Assembly (NCBI GenBank): GCA_900544685.1
Contig: UQWA01000020.1
Span: 1 to 55,891 of the forward strand
Direction: 5' to 3'
Length of the DNA stretch: 55,891 bases
DNA from: an uncultured Lachnospiraceae bacterium
GTDB lineage: Bacteria; Bacillota; Clostridia; Lachnospirales; Lachnospiraceae
Within the stretch, counting starts at the first letter, position 1. The number at the start of each line of letters is the position of its first letter. The position numbers and the translations under genes were made by a program. This document shows, piece after piece, positions 8,845 to 18,600 of the stretch. The notes below the pieces were generated by a model. That model searched no databases, was not told the DNA's origin, and saw only the letters and a list, made by a program, of their open reading frames with translations.

Positions 8845-10115
8845 GCTTCGTCACCATCCTTTATAATTGATTTGCCGCTCTCTAATATGCCGTCAGGATA
8901 ATCCGCAGCTTCTGTTTTTCCGATAATTGCAGTATTCTTTCCGATCTTCACACCATCCGGAATGATACTGTCTTCTCCGATCGTTACCAGACCTCCTGTA
9001 TAAACATCCGGTCTGTAACGGTTGACCTTCTCTTCTCCGATGCCAAGCGCTGCTCCGGCACCTATTACAGAGTTCTCTGCAATAATTGCTTTCTCGACCA
9101 CTGCACCTTCTCCAATCACAGTGCCCTTCATAATAATCGAATTCTTTACTACTGCACCTTTTTTAATTGTAACACCTGCACCGATAATAGAATTCTCCAC
9201 TTCTCCGCAGATCTCTGTTCCATCTCCGATGATACATCTCAGGATCTTCGCATCCTCTGAAATATACTGTGGCGGTATAATATCTCCGCTGGTATAGATC
9301 TTCCAGAATTCCTCATACAGGTTAAACTCCGGAATGATGTCAATCAATTCCATGTTCGCTTCCCAGTAAGAACTTAAAGTTCCCACATCCTTCCAGTAGC
9401 CGTTGTACTCATAAGCCACCAGCTTCTCGCCCTTTTGCTGACAGTATGGAATGATATGTTTTCCAAAATCGCAGCCCGGTACATCTTTGTTGGCAAGCAG
9501 CGCTTCCTTCAATACACTCCATGTAAATATGTAGATTCCCATAGATGCCAGGTTACTCTTCGGCTCCTTTGGCTTCTCCTGGAATGCGGTAATCTGACTG
9601 GTCTCATCCGTCACTACCACACCAAACCGACTGGCTTCCTCCCATGGAACCGGCATCACTGCCATACTGACTGCTGCCTGGCTCGCCTTGTGGAAGTTCA
9701 GCATTACTTCATAATCCATCTTATAAATATGATCTCCACCAAGAATCAGTACATATTCCGGATGGAACATCTCTATATAATTCAGATTCTGATAAATGGC
9801 ATTGGCTGTTCCTGTATACCATTCTGTATCTTCCGGCTTCTCATATGGCGGCAGAATACTGACACCTCCCACATTCCGGTCAAGATCCCACGGAATACCA
9901 ATACCGATGTGTGTATTCAGACGAAGCGGCTGATACTGCGTCAGCACTCCTACTGTATCCACTCCTGAATTAATGCAGTTGCTTAACGGGAAATCAATAA
10001 TACGGTACTTTCCGCCAAAAGCAACGGCTGGCTTTGCAACTTTTGATGTCAATACTCCGAGACGGCTTCCCTGACCGCCTGCCAGAAGCATGGCAATCAT
10101 TTCTTTCTTAATCAC
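8841..10115 (-). CDS. glgC: Glucose-1-phosphate adenylyltransferase GlgC (GTG start)
   Basis: The sequence begins with the family-typical IKKEMIAMLLAGGQGSRLG, followed by KPAVAFGGKYRIIDFPLSNC, the nucleotide-binding signature, and ends in a beta-helix domain with many Val/Ile-rich hexapeptides (ENSIIGAGVTIKKGAVV). It catalyses ATP plus glucose-1-phosphate to ADP-glucose, the committed step of glycogen synthesis. The frame is open for 26 codons further upstream, but that part is not family-like; the GTG at 10115 has AGAGGTG six nt before it and gives 424 residues, the usual size. It is the first gene of a glgC-glgD unit that may read into spoVG. Confidence 0.95.
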   Translation of the reverse strand: MIKKEMIAMLLAGGQGSRLGVLTSKVAKPAVAFGGKYRIIDFPLSNCINSGVDTVGVLTQYQPLRLNTHIGIGIPWDLDRNVGGVSILPPYEKPEDTEWYTGTANAIYQNLNYIEMFHPEYVLILGGDHIYKMDYEVMLNFHKASQAAVSMAVMPVPWEEASRFGVVVTDETSQITAFQEKPKEPKSNLASMGIYIFTWSVLKEALLANKDVPGCDFGKHIIPYCQQKGEKLVAYEYNGYWKDVGTLSSYWEANMELIDIIPEFNLYEEFWKIYTSGDIIPPQYISEDAKILRCIIGDGTEICGEVENSIIGAGVTIKKGAVVKNSIIMKGTVIGEGAVVEKAIIAENSVIGAGAALGIGEEKVNRYRPDVYTGGLVTIGEDSIIPDGVKIGKNTAIIGKTEAADYPDGILESGKSIIKDGDEA

Positions 10116-10167
10116 CTTATCACCTCTTGCTGTTATTTTACGATGTCCCTCACAGGGATAATTTGTA

Positions 10168-10201
10168 GTGTTATTATAACACAGCATTTTCATTTCGTGA
10201 A
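10168..10201 (-). promoter_or_regulatory. glgCD promoter with a 15-bp palindrome over the -10
   Basis: Minus-strand TTCACG (10196-10201) and TATAAT (10173-10178) have a 17-bp spacer and a TGT extension before the -10. The -10 lies inside the perfect palindrome GTGTTATTATAACAC (10168-10182), which could be an operator. The rest of the 317-bp gap to murC is AT-rich; a weak TATGAT near 10388 may serve murC. Confidence 0.6.
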
Positions 10202-10432
10202 CATTTTTTACAATAAATCCATTTTTTTTTATGTTCTTTTAGATAATTCGTCTTTTTTTTTCGTACTTTTTCATCATCTGTCGTTTTATACTCATTTTTT
10301 GTACTTTCACGCTAAAATCTATGGATTTGTTTTGTTGATTTTATACTATTTCCCTGCCTGCACTTTCTTTTTTGTGGGAAGTGCGGTATGATAAGGTTAA
10401 TGTTTTAATTTTTAAATAAAAGGAGATTTTTT

Positions 10433-11818
10433 ATGTATAAAATAGATTTTCAATCACCGGTTCATGTTCATTTTATCGGAATCGGCGGCATCAGTATGAG
10501 TGGTCTTGCTGCCATCCTTCTGGATCGTAAATTCTCTGTATCCGGCTCTGACCGCAGTGAATCTGACCTGACCAAATGGCTTACTGCATCCGGAGCGAAG
10601 ATTTTCTACGGACAGTGTGCTTCTAATATAGAAGACAGTGTGGATCTGGTAGTATACACCGCAGCCATTCACCCGGATAATCCGGAATATGCCGAAGCAG
10701 TCAGAAGAGGCATTCCTATGCTGACCCGTGCAGAACTTCTCGGACAGCTTATGACGAATTATCAGCTTCCGATTGCCATATCCGGTACGCACGGAAAAAC
10801 AACCACAACTTCTATGGTTTCCCACATTCTGCTGGCTGCAGATACCGATCCTACCATTTCCGTAGGCGGTATTCTTCCTGCAATCCACGGCAATATCCGT
10901 GTGGGTGCCAACCACATTTTTGTTACAGAAGCCTGTGAATATACGAACAGCTTCCTAGACTTTTTTCCGAAGATCAGCATTATCCTGAATATTGATGCTG
11001 ACCATCTGGATTTCTTCAAAGATCTGGATGATATCCGTCATTCTTTCCGCCTGTTTGCAGAAAAACTGCCATCTGATGGTATCCTGATTATCAACAAAGC
11101 AATTCCGAACGTGGAAGCCATCACTGAGGGACTTCCATGCAAGATTATATACTATGATATGGACAGTACTTCCGGTGCAGATTACTATGCCGCCAATATT
11201 TCCTATGACGCGATGGCATGTGGTTCTTTTGATCTGATGCATGGATCTGAAAATATGGGACATTTTGTACTGCATGTTCCGGGAGAACATAATGTGGATA
11301 ACGCCATTGCTGCACTGGCGCTGGCACACTTGATTGAGGTTCCGGTTACTGCCATGCAGAAGGGTCTGGATCAGTTTGGCGGAACGGAACGCCGTTTCCA
11401 GCACAAAGGTGAGATTGGCGGAGTTACTATTGTTGACGATTATGCACACCATCCGACAGAGATCCGTGCCACCCTCCATGCTGCACAAAACTGTGCCCAT
11501 AAAACATTATGGTGTGTATTTCAGCCGCATACCTATACCAGAACCAAAGCCCTGATGGATGATTTTGCATCTGCCCTGGCTCTTGCCGACAAGGTCGTTC
11601 TTGCCGATATCTATGCAGCAAGAGAAACCGATACGCTGGGTATCAGTTCTCAGACTCTGCAGCAAAAACTTCTGGATCTGGGATGTGAAGCTTATTACTT
11701 CCCGTCTTTTGACGAGATTGAAACCTTCTTATTAGAAAATTGTTCAAACGGTGATTTGTTGATAACTATGGGCGCCGGAGATATTGTAAAAGTGGGCGAA
11801 AAGCTGTTAGGCAAATAA
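10433..11818 (+). CDS. murC: UDP-N-acetylmuramate--L-alanine ligase MurC
   Basis: The 461-residue protein shows MurC features in order: a Rossmann-like start (VHFIGIGGISMSGLAAIL), the ATP loop GTHGKTTTTSM near 119, the central-domain EACEYTNSFLDFFP, and DDYAHHPTEIRATL in the C-terminal ligase domain. It adds L-Ala to UDP-MurNAc in peptidoglycan synthesis in the cytoplasm. AAAGGAG stands 7 nt from the ATG. It is a single gene ending in a terminator that also contains a DnaA box. Confidence 0.98.
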   Translation: MYKIDFQSPVHVHFIGIGGISMSGLAAILLDRKFSVSGSDRSESDLTKWLTASGAKIFYGQCASNIEDSVDLVVYTAAIHPDNPEYAEAVRRGIPMLTRAELLGQLMTNYQLPIAISGTHGKTTTTSMVSHILLAADTDPTISVGGILPAIHGNIRVGANHIFVTEACEYTNSFLDFFPKISIILNIDADHLDFFKDLDDIRHSFRLFAEKLPSDGILIINKAIPNVEAITEGLPCKIIYYDMDSTSGADYYAANISYDAMACGSFDLMHGSENMGHFVLHVPGEHNVDNAIAALALAHLIEVPVTAMQKGLDQFGGTERRFQHKGEIGGVTIVDDYAHHPTEIRATLHAAQNCAHKTLWCVFQPHTYTRTKALMDDFASALALADKVVLADIYAARETDTLGISSQTLQQKLLDLGCEAYYFPSFDEIETFLLENCSNGDLLITMGAGDIVKVGEKLLGK

Positions 11819-11848
11819 TTATCCACATTATCCACATGTTTATACACA
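11819..11848 (+). promoter_or_regulatory. DnaA-box cluster 1 (three boxes)
   Basis: Two perfect 9-mers TTATCCACA are joined head to tail (11819-11827 and 11828-11836), followed by TTATACACA (11840-11848), which matches the consensus TTWTNCACA. All three point the same way. The first begins directly after the murC stop codon. Confidence 0.8.
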
Positions 11849-11880
11849 GTTTTGTGTCTCTAAACATGTGGATTTTTTTT
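11830..11880 (+). terminator. Terminator of murC, built partly from a DnaA box
   Basis: ATCCACATGTTTA (11830-11842) pairs perfectly with TAAACATGTGGAT (11861-11873). Inside is a second small stem, ACACA/TGTGT. Seven T residues follow. The left arm shares seven bases with the second DnaA box, so one sequence may be used both as DNA site and as RNA hairpin. Confidence 0.85.
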
Positions 11881-11982
11881 GTTTAACCATCTTTCGACAA
11901 ATTTCAGCACACATCGACTTTTCCCTTTAAATACAATGTTTTTTCGACTTTCAGAATATTTCATACAATTCAGACATTTTTT

Positions 11983-12022
11983 ATATCCACATTATCCACA
12001 TTATCCACACCTATTGTTCACA
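11983..12022 (+). promoter_or_regulatory. DnaA-box cluster 2 (three tandem boxes plus one weak)
   Basis: ATATCCACA (11983-11991, one mismatch), TTATCCACA (11992-12000) and TTATCCACA (12001-12009) are joined without gaps in the same orientation as cluster 1. TTGTTCACA (12014-12022) is a weaker match. The cluster lies 47 to 86 bp upstream of the -10 for the dnaD-like gene. The 130 bp between the clusters is AT-rich and shows no gene. Confidence 0.78.
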
Positions 12023-12065
12023 ACTTCCAATTGCAAAACTCTTTATTTTCTTTTCAAAAAAGCTG

Positions 12066-12074
12066 TGCTATACT
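12066..12074 (+). promoter_or_regulatory. Extended -10 promoter of the dnaD-like gene
   Basis: TGC followed by TATACT (12069-12074) makes an extended -10. No good -35 is present, which fits a promoter that depends on an activator or an upstream-bound protein; the DnaA boxes end about 47 bp upstream. Confidence 0.5.
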
Positions 12075-12179
12075 ATGTGAACCGGGAGTCTGGCATCTGT
12101 GATAACCATGTGTTACGCGCTGACTGTACATCCCTACACTCAACAATTCTCAACGATAATTTTCTGGCAGGTGAAAAAA

Positions 12180-13196
12180 GTGATTCTACATAAATATGCT
12201 GTAAACGACTACACACTGGTTCAGAACCAGTTTATTGACAATTACATGATTTCTGCGAACGGAGAATTCGTCAAAGTATATCTTTATCTGCTGCGCTGTT
12301 CTACCAGTGACATGGAACTGACAATTTCCTCTATTGCAGATGCACTGAACCATACTGAAAATGATGTGAAACGCGCCCTTTCCTACTGGGAACGCCTTCA
12401 TATTCTGCAGCTTACTTACGATCCTGCCGGTACTCTGACCGATATTACTTTTGTGGAAAGCCAGAATATGGAATCCATCCATCAGAGCCGCCTGAATCAG
12501 TATGCCTCTTCGCTTGCTGATCTGCAGAATTCTCCTGCCAAGCTGACTGTCTCCGCTGACCGTAAGAAGGAGCTGGCATCACAGGAAGAAGTCAGACAGT
12601 TACTGTATATTGCAGAACAGTACCTTGCCAAGCAGCTGAGCAGTACAGAAGTGAACCACATTCTTTATTTTTATGATGAGCTTCACTTCTCCTCTGACCT
12701 GATTGAGTACCTGATTGAATACTGTGTTTCCAAGGGCAAGCGCAGTATCAACTATATCCGGAAGGTTGCTCTGGAATGGGCTGCACGTGGAATTACCACG
12801 GTAAAAGAAGCGAAAGAAGACAGCAATTTCTATCACAGAGACTATTATACGATCCTGAATGCTTTTGGCATCCGGGGACGGGGTCCTGGCAAGACAGAAG
12901 CAGATTTCATGGCATCCTGGTTCCAGGAGTATGGCTTTACCACGGATATTATTCTGGAGGCGGTAAACCGTACCATTAACCGTATTCACACACCGAGTTT
13001 TGAATATGCAGACCGTATTCTGCAGGACTGGAAGTCCAGGGGTGTACGTCATGTCTCTGACATTCAGCAGCTTCCAAAACCGGCTTCCCAGCCAAAGCGC
13101 TCTTCTTCCTCTTCTGGCAAGAACGCAGGGAACTTCGGTTTTCCACAAAGAGATTATGATTTTGATAAGCTGGAACAGCAGCTTCTGGACTGTTAA
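12180..13196 (+). CDS. DnaD-domain replication initiation protein (GTG start)
   Basis: The protein (338 residues from GTG 12180) has an N-terminal winged-helix region (FIDNYMISANGEFVKVYLYL) followed by two DnaB/DnaD C-terminal-type domains. Each ends in the YxxxIxxxW signature: YIRKVALEW near residue 200 and YADRILQDW near 280. Such proteins help open DNA and load the replicative helicase in Firmicutes. The tail is basic and Ser-rich. The frame is open from 12099, but AGGTG six nt before GTG 12180 fits best. The helicase-loader-like gene follows 9 bp later, which supports a loading role. The two sit behind DnaA boxes. Confidence 0.88.
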   Translation: MILHKYAVNDYTLVQNQFIDNYMISANGEFVKVYLYLLRCSTSDMELTISSIADALNHTENDVKRALSYWERLHILQLTYDPAGTLTDITFVESQNMESIHQSRLNQYASSLADLQNSPAKLTVSADRKKELASQEEVRQLLYIAEQYLAKQLSSTEVNHILYFYDELHFSSDLIEYLIEYCVSKGKRSINYIRKVALEWAARGITTVKEAKEDSNFYHRDYYTILNAFGIRGRGPGKTEADFMASWFQEYGFTTDIILEAVNRTINRIHTPSFEYADRILQDWKSRGVRHVSDIQQLPKPASQPKRSSSSSGKNAGNFGFPQRDYDFDKLEQQLLDC

Positions 13197-13205
13197 GGAG
13201 GACTT

Positions 13206-14204
13206 ATGGCACTGAATAATTCACAATATGATGCCATCATGCGTGATTACCAGAGACTTCAGTCTCAACACCGTCACGAACAGAATGACCGCATTCAGGA
13301 AGCATACGAACGTTTCCCGCGTCTCTCTGAGATCCATGCATTGATCGCCTCTGAGAGTGTTGCCTGCGGAAAGGCACTGCTAAACGGGGACAGTCAGGCA
13401 CTTGACCGCCTGAAGCTGCACATTCAGAAATTAGGTACAGAACGTGCCGCCATTCTTCAGAAAGGCGGTTATCCTGCTGATTATCTGGAACTTACCTATA
13501 CCTGTCCCTATTGTCATGATACCGGGTATATTGATAACCAGAAGTGTCAATGCTTTAAGAAGGCAGAGATTGATCTGCTGTATACCCAGTCGAATCTTCA
13601 GGGTATTCTGGAAGAAGAGAATTTTTCTACTTTCTCTTATGACTATTATTCTGATGATATCCGGGATGCATCCGGAAAGTCATCCCTGGAACGTATTCAT
13701 CGAGTAACAGAGATCTGCCACCGGTTTATCCGTGACTTTGACCAGACTTTTTCCAATCTGTTCTTTTACGGTGATACCGGCGTGGGCAAGACATTCCTGT
13801 CTCACTGTATTGCCAAAGAACTGTTGGATACCACCCATTCCGTCATTTATTTTTCCGCGCAGGAGCTTTTTCAGACTTTTGCTGATCAACGTTTTAACCG
13901 GAATGGAGAGACAACCGGTTCCACAGACCATATATACGACTGTGATCTCCTGATCATCGATGATCTGGGGACCGAACTGACAAATTCCTTTGTGAATTCT
14001 GAACTTTTTTCCTGTATCAATGAACGTTTGATTAATCAGAAGTCCACTATTATATCCACAAATCTTCCGTTGGAATCTTTTGCTTCTGTTTATTCTGAAC
14101 GTATCTTTTCCCGTATTTCCAATGGTTATACCATGTTAAAGCTTTTTGGAAAGGATATCCGCGTACAGAAAAAAGTTCAAAGGCTTTCCGCTAAAAGGTC
14201 TTGA
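13206..14204 (+). CDS. DnaC/DnaI-like helicase loader ATPase
   Basis: The 332-residue AAA+ protein has a zinc cluster (CPYCHDTGYIDNQKCQCF, about 98-115), Walker A GDTGVGKT near 190, Walker B LLIIDDLGTE near 250, and a C-terminal sensor region (STNLPLESFASVYSERI). This matches the DnaC/DnaI group, which escorts the replicative helicase onto single-stranded DNA. TAAGGAGG lies close to the ATG, and the gene follows the DnaD-like gene by 9 bp, as a dnaD/dnaI-type pair. IstB transposon ATPases look alike, but no transposase is nearby. Confidence 0.9.
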   Translation: MALNNSQYDAIMRDYQRLQSQHRHEQNDRIQEAYERFPRLSEIHALIASESVACGKALLNGDSQALDRLKLHIQKLGTERAAILQKGGYPADYLELTYTCPYCHDTGYIDNQKCQCFKKAEIDLLYTQSNLQGILEEENFSTFSYDYYSDDIRDASGKSSLERIHRVTEICHRFIRDFDQTFSNLFFYGDTGVGKTFLSHCIAKELLDTTHSVIYFSAQELFQTFADQRFNRNGETTGSTDHIYDCDLLIIDDLGTELTNSFVNSELFSCINERLINQKSTIISTNLPLESFASVYSERIFSRISNGYTMLKLFGKDIRVQKKVQRLSAKRS

Positions 14205-14229
14205 ATTAATAAATAATTCTACTTATACT
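14201..14229 (+). promoter_or_regulatory. Promoter of prs
   Basis: TTGAAT (14201-14206), which overlaps the helicase-loader stop codon, and TATACT (14224-14229) are 17 bp apart. Confidence 0.6.
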
Positions 14230-14292
14230 AAAGGTAAGACTGACCATAAAATGTCTGAACCATTATGATAAAATAATTTTGGAGGATGAAAT

Positions 14293-15462
14293 ATGCAGGC
14301 AGAATTTTGTAATCTTGATTCTATCCCTGTTGGACCACTGGGTATTATCCCAATGGCCAGCTGCAGTGAACTTGGAAAGAAGGTAGACAAGCATCTTGTT
14401 TCCTGGAGACATGAAAGAGAGCATGCACAGAAGCGAACCGTTGCCTTAAAAGAATATGAAAAAGAAAGTTATGTGATTAATGCAAAAGTTCCGAGGTTTG
14501 GCTCTGGTGAAGCGAAAGGGATCATCACAGAATCTGTCAGAGGTGATGATCTGTATATTCTGGTAGATGTCTGCAATTACAGCCTGACTTACTCTCTGAG
14601 CGGACACACCAATCATATGTCACCGGACGACCACTATCAGGATCTGAAGCGTATCATTGCAGCTGCAGAAGGAAAGGCAAAGAGAATTAATGTTATTATG
14701 CCTTTCTTATATGAAGGACGTCAGCATAAGAGAAACGGACGTGAATCTCTGGACTGTGCTCTGGCTCTTCAGGAACTTACCAAAATGGGTGTGGATAACA
14801 TTATTACCTTTGATGCTCACGACCCACGTGTCCAGAATGCTATCCCTCTTCACGGATTTGAGACAGTTCAGCCCGTATATCAGTTTATCAAGGGATTTTT
14901 CAAAGCTGCTCCTGGTCTTCATATTGACAAGGACAGTATGATGATCATCAGCCCGGATGAAGGCGGTATGGGACGTGCGATCTATATGGCCAATGTACTT
15001 GGACTGGATATGGGTATGTTCTACAAACGTCGTGATTATTCAAAGATCATTGATGGTCGTAACCCGATCGTAGCACATGAATTCCTTGGCTCCAACGTAG
15101 CCGGTAAGGACATGGTTATTATAGATGATATGATCTCTTCCGGAGACAGCATCCTGGAAGTTGCAGCAGAATTAAAAGAACTGAAAGCCAACCGTATCTT
15201 CCTCTGCTCTACCTTTGGTCTTTTCACCAACGGCATCGAGAAGTTCGATAAAGCATATGAAAAAGGCGTATTTGATTACCTGCTGACCACGAACCTGGTA
15301 TATCAGACACCGGAGCTGTTGTCCCGTCCTTACTATACCAGCTGTGATCTGAGTAAATATCTTGCCTACATTATTGATACACTGAATCATGACGAATCCA
15401 TCAGCCATCTGCTGAATCCACTGGATCGTATCAACAGATTCCTTGCCAAGAATAATAAATAA
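14293..15462 (+). CDS. prs: Ribose-phosphate pyrophosphokinase (long form)
   Basis: The 389-residue protein makes PRPP from ribose-5-phosphate and ATP. It carries the PRPP-binding loop VIIDDMISSGDS near 279, the ATP-region RQHKRNGRESL near 145, DAHDPRVQNAIP and SPDEGGMGRAIYMAN. It is about 70 residues longer than the classical 315-residue enzyme and has an unusual N-terminal segment (LGKKVDKHLVSWRHEREHAQKR) before the conserved fold. PRPP feeds purine synthesis; purL lies just across the convergent terminators. GGAGG precedes the ATG by about 6 nt. Assignment to the family is firm; kinetic class is not known. Confidence 0.92.
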   Translation: MQAEFCNLDSIPVGPLGIIPMASCSELGKKVDKHLVSWRHEREHAQKRTVALKEYEKESYVINAKVPRFGSGEAKGIITESVRGDDLYILVDVCNYSLTYSLSGHTNHMSPDDHYQDLKRIIAAAEGKAKRINVIMPFLYEGRQHKRNGRESLDCALALQELTKMGVDNIITFDAHDPRVQNAIPLHGFETVQPVYQFIKGFFKAAPGLHIDKDSMMIISPDEGGMGRAIYMANVLGLDMGMFYKRRDYSKIIDGRNPIVAHEFLGSNVAGKDMVIIDDMISSGDSILEVAAELKELKANRIFLCSTFGLFTNGIEKFDKAYEKGVFDYLLTTNLVYQTPELLSRPYYTSCDLSKYLAYIIDTLNHDESISHLLNPLDRINRFLAKNNK

Positions 15463-15478
15463 AAAGCTTACAAAAGCG

Positions 15479-15521
15479 AGTACCGGAAAATGACGGATCC
15501 GTTATTTTCCGGTACTTTTTT
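15479..15521 (+). terminator. Terminator of prs
   Basis: GTACCGGAAAAT pairs with ATTTTCCGGTAC, with a smaller palindrome inside, and TTTTTT follows. Confidence 0.88.
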
Positions 15522-15550
15522 ATCTACGGTCATAATCATAGATAACATGT

Positions 15551-15595
15551 AATTGAAAGAGGCAGCAATTCCATGATTACATGAAATTACTGCCT
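15551..15595 (-). terminator. Probable terminator of purL
   Basis: On the minus strand AGGCAGTAATTTCATG and CATGGAATTGCTGCCT form a 16-bp stem (two G-U pairs) around TAAT, directly downstream of purL. The tail CTTTCAATT is only moderately U-rich. Confidence 0.6.
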
Positions 15596-15609
15596 TGGAT
15601 AGCGGTTAT

Positions 15610-18600
15610 TTATTTGAAATACTGTACTCCGGATTCGAAGATCTTCAGATCCTGTTCTCCGTAGATATTGATGGCTACAGATTCTCCTCTTCTCTCGGAG
15701 TGTGCCATCTTACCAAGTACCCGTCCGTCCGGACTTGTGATACCTTCAATAGCCATGTAGGAACCGTTTACGTTCCATTCTTCGTTGTTGATATCCAGTT
15801 CTCCGTCTGGTGTCACATATTGGGTAGCTACCTGACCATTTGCAAACAGCTTCTGGATCCATTCCTTTGGTGCTACGAAACGACCTTCTCCATGGGAAGC
15901 AGGATTGCAATAGGTTGCTCCCGGCGTTGCAAGCTGCAGCCATGGAGACTTGTTGCTTACCACTTTTGTATATACCATCTTGGAGATATGACGGTTAATG
16001 GTGTTAAAGGTCAGTGTCGGTGAATCTTCTTTCTGTCCTGTGATTTCGCCATATGGAACCAGCCCCAGCTTGATCAGTGCCTGGAATCCGTTGCAGATAC
16101 CAAGAGCCAGGCCGTCTCTCTCATTTAACAGCTTGGTCACCGCTTCCTTCAGCTTCGCATTCTGGAATGCGGTAGCGAAGAACTTCGCCGATCCATCTGG
16201 TTCATCACCTGCAGAGAATCCACCTGGGAACATAATGATCTGTGCCTGATTGATGGATTTCTCAAAAATCTCTACAGAATCACGTATATCTTCTGCAGTC
16301 AAGTTTTTAAATACTTTTACATCTACCTCTGCACCGGCACGTTCAAATGCTTTCGTACTGTCGTACTCGCAGTTCGTTCCAGGGAATACCGGAATAAATA
16401 CGCGAGGTTTTGCTACTTTGTGCTTGCAGATATAAATATTCTTTGTCTTATATACTCCATCTTCTATAACAGCATCTTTATCTTCTGGTTTCACAGACAT
16501 AAATACTGCTGTAGGACCGTCAGATACCGTTTCTTCGCCCAGGAATGCGGTACCGCCCTGCTCACCGGATACGGTCTTAAATACCTTCTCCAGAGTGCCC
16601 TTCCATGCTTCCAGAGCCTCATCCAGTGTAATCTTCATATCTTTATAAGAGAGCACTGGTTCACCCACTATTTCACCGATCACGATGCCGCCTGCAGTCA
16701 GTTTATCTGTCTCTTCTGCCGGTACTTCTGCAACCAGATCACCAAATCCTGGTGCAAACAAAGTGTCTTTTTCCAGTGTATCATTTAACTGCACTCCCAG
16801 TCCGTTACCAAATGCCATCTTGGATACTGCCAGGGCTACACCCTTTCCATCCAGTGTATAAGCAGATACAATCTTACCTGCCTTTACATCTTCAAAGAAC
16901 TTGCCATACAGATCTTTCACCTGTTCATAAACAGGCAGGTCATATGCATCTTTTTCAATCTGGAACAGAACCAGTTTATTTCCTGCTTTTTTCAGTTCCG
17001 GAGAAATCATCGTCTTATCACTTGCCACATCTACTGCAAAGGATACCAATGTCGGCGGTACATCAATGTCATTGAAGGTACCGGACATGGAGTCTTTTCC
17101 ACCGATGGATGGAAGCCCGAATCCAAGCTGTGCTTCATATGAGCCAAGCAGTGCTGCGAACGGCTGGCTCCATCTCTTTGGATCTTCACTCATTCTACGG
17201 AAGTATTCCTGGAACGTCAGACGAATCTTCTTATAATCTCCGCCACCTGCTACGATCTTGGCTACAGATTCCAGTACTGCATAAACAGCACCGTGATATG
17301 GGCTCCAGCTGGACAGATATGGGTCAAATCCATACGCCATCATAGTCACTGTATCGGTCTTGCCCTTCAGTACCGGAAGCTTTGCTACCATGGCCTGAGT
17401 CTCTGTCAGCTGATATTTTCCACCATATGGCATCAATACGCTGCCTGCTCCGATGGAACTGTCAAACATCTCAACCAGGCCTTTCTGGGAGCATCCGTTT
17501 AAGTCTGCCAAATCACCCAGCCATTTTTCTTTTACATCTGCTACAGACTCTTTTGCAAAATAATTGTCCTTTCCAGATGGAATCTCTACAAATACGCCTG
17601 TCTCCTGATGTGCACCATTGGTATTCAGGAATGCTCTGCTGATATTTACAATCTCTTTATCTCTCCAGATCAGTACCAGTCTCGGTGTCTCTGTAACAAC
17701 CGCAACCTCTACTGCTTCCAGATTTTCTTCATTGGCATATTTCAGAAATTCTTTCACATCTGCAGGATCTACTACAACTGCCATACGTTCCTGGGATTCG
17801 GAAATTGCAATCTCTGTTCCATCCAGACCTGCATATTTCTTCGGTACTTTGTCCAGATAGATCTGCAGTCCGTCTGCCAGTTCTCCTATGGCAACGGATA
17901 CTCCACCGGCACCAAAGTCATTACATTTCTTAATCAGACGGCTGACCTCCGGTCTGCGGAACATACGCTGAATCTTTCTCTCTGTCGGTGCATTACCTTT
18001 CTGAACTTCTGCTCCGCACACTTCAATAGAACTCTCTGTATGCACTTTGGAAGATCCTGTAGCACCACCGATACCGTCACGTCCGGTACGGCCACCCAGC
18101 AGGATAATGATATCTCCAGGATCAGAAGTCAGTCTCTTCACATCTTTTCTCGGAGCTGCGCCCATAACGGCACCGATCTCCATTCTCTTTGCCACATAGT
18201 TCGGATGATAGATTTCTTTTACATATCCGGTAGCCAGGCCGATCTGGTTACCATAAGAAGAATATCCGTGAGCGGCCTGACGAACCAGCTTTTTCTGTGG
18301 AAGCTTGCCCTTCAGAGTGTCTTTTACAGATACCGTCGGGTCTGCTGCACCAGTTACACGCATAGCCTGATATACATAGGTTCTTCCTGACAATGGATCT
18401 CGAATAGCTCCTCCCAGACAGGTAGCAGCTCCACCAAATGGTTCGATCTCAGTCGGATGGTTGTGTGTCTCGTTTTTAAAATTCACCAGCCATTCTTCCA
18501 CTTCTCCGTCAATTTCTACCGGAACTACAATACTGCAGGCATTAATCTCATCTGATTCTTCCTGATCATCCAGCATACCCTCTTTTTTCAGCTTTCGCAT

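Noticed and set aside
10143..10391. 82-codon Phe-rich frame between glgC and murC
   Set aside because: AT-rich non-coding sequence with poly-T runs; no ribosome site and no likeness to a protein.
11819..12009. CRISPR-like repeats
   Set aside because: The repeated units are 9-bp DnaA boxes without spacers of even length.
11819..12022. Chromosomal origin of replication
   Set aside because: DnaA boxes and AT-rich DNA are present, but dnaA, dnaN, recF or gyrase genes are not, and gene strand does not switch in a clear way here. A DnaA-regulated promoter or titration site is the simpler reading.
11879..12193. 104-codon frame across the DnaA-box region
   Set aside because: Overlaps the tandem boxes and promoter and runs into the dnaD-like gene in another frame; composition is that of non-coding AT-rich DNA.
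13206..14204. IstB-type transposition helper
   Set aside because: The ATPase fold is similar, but there is no istA or inverted ends, and the gene adjoins a DnaD-like gene.
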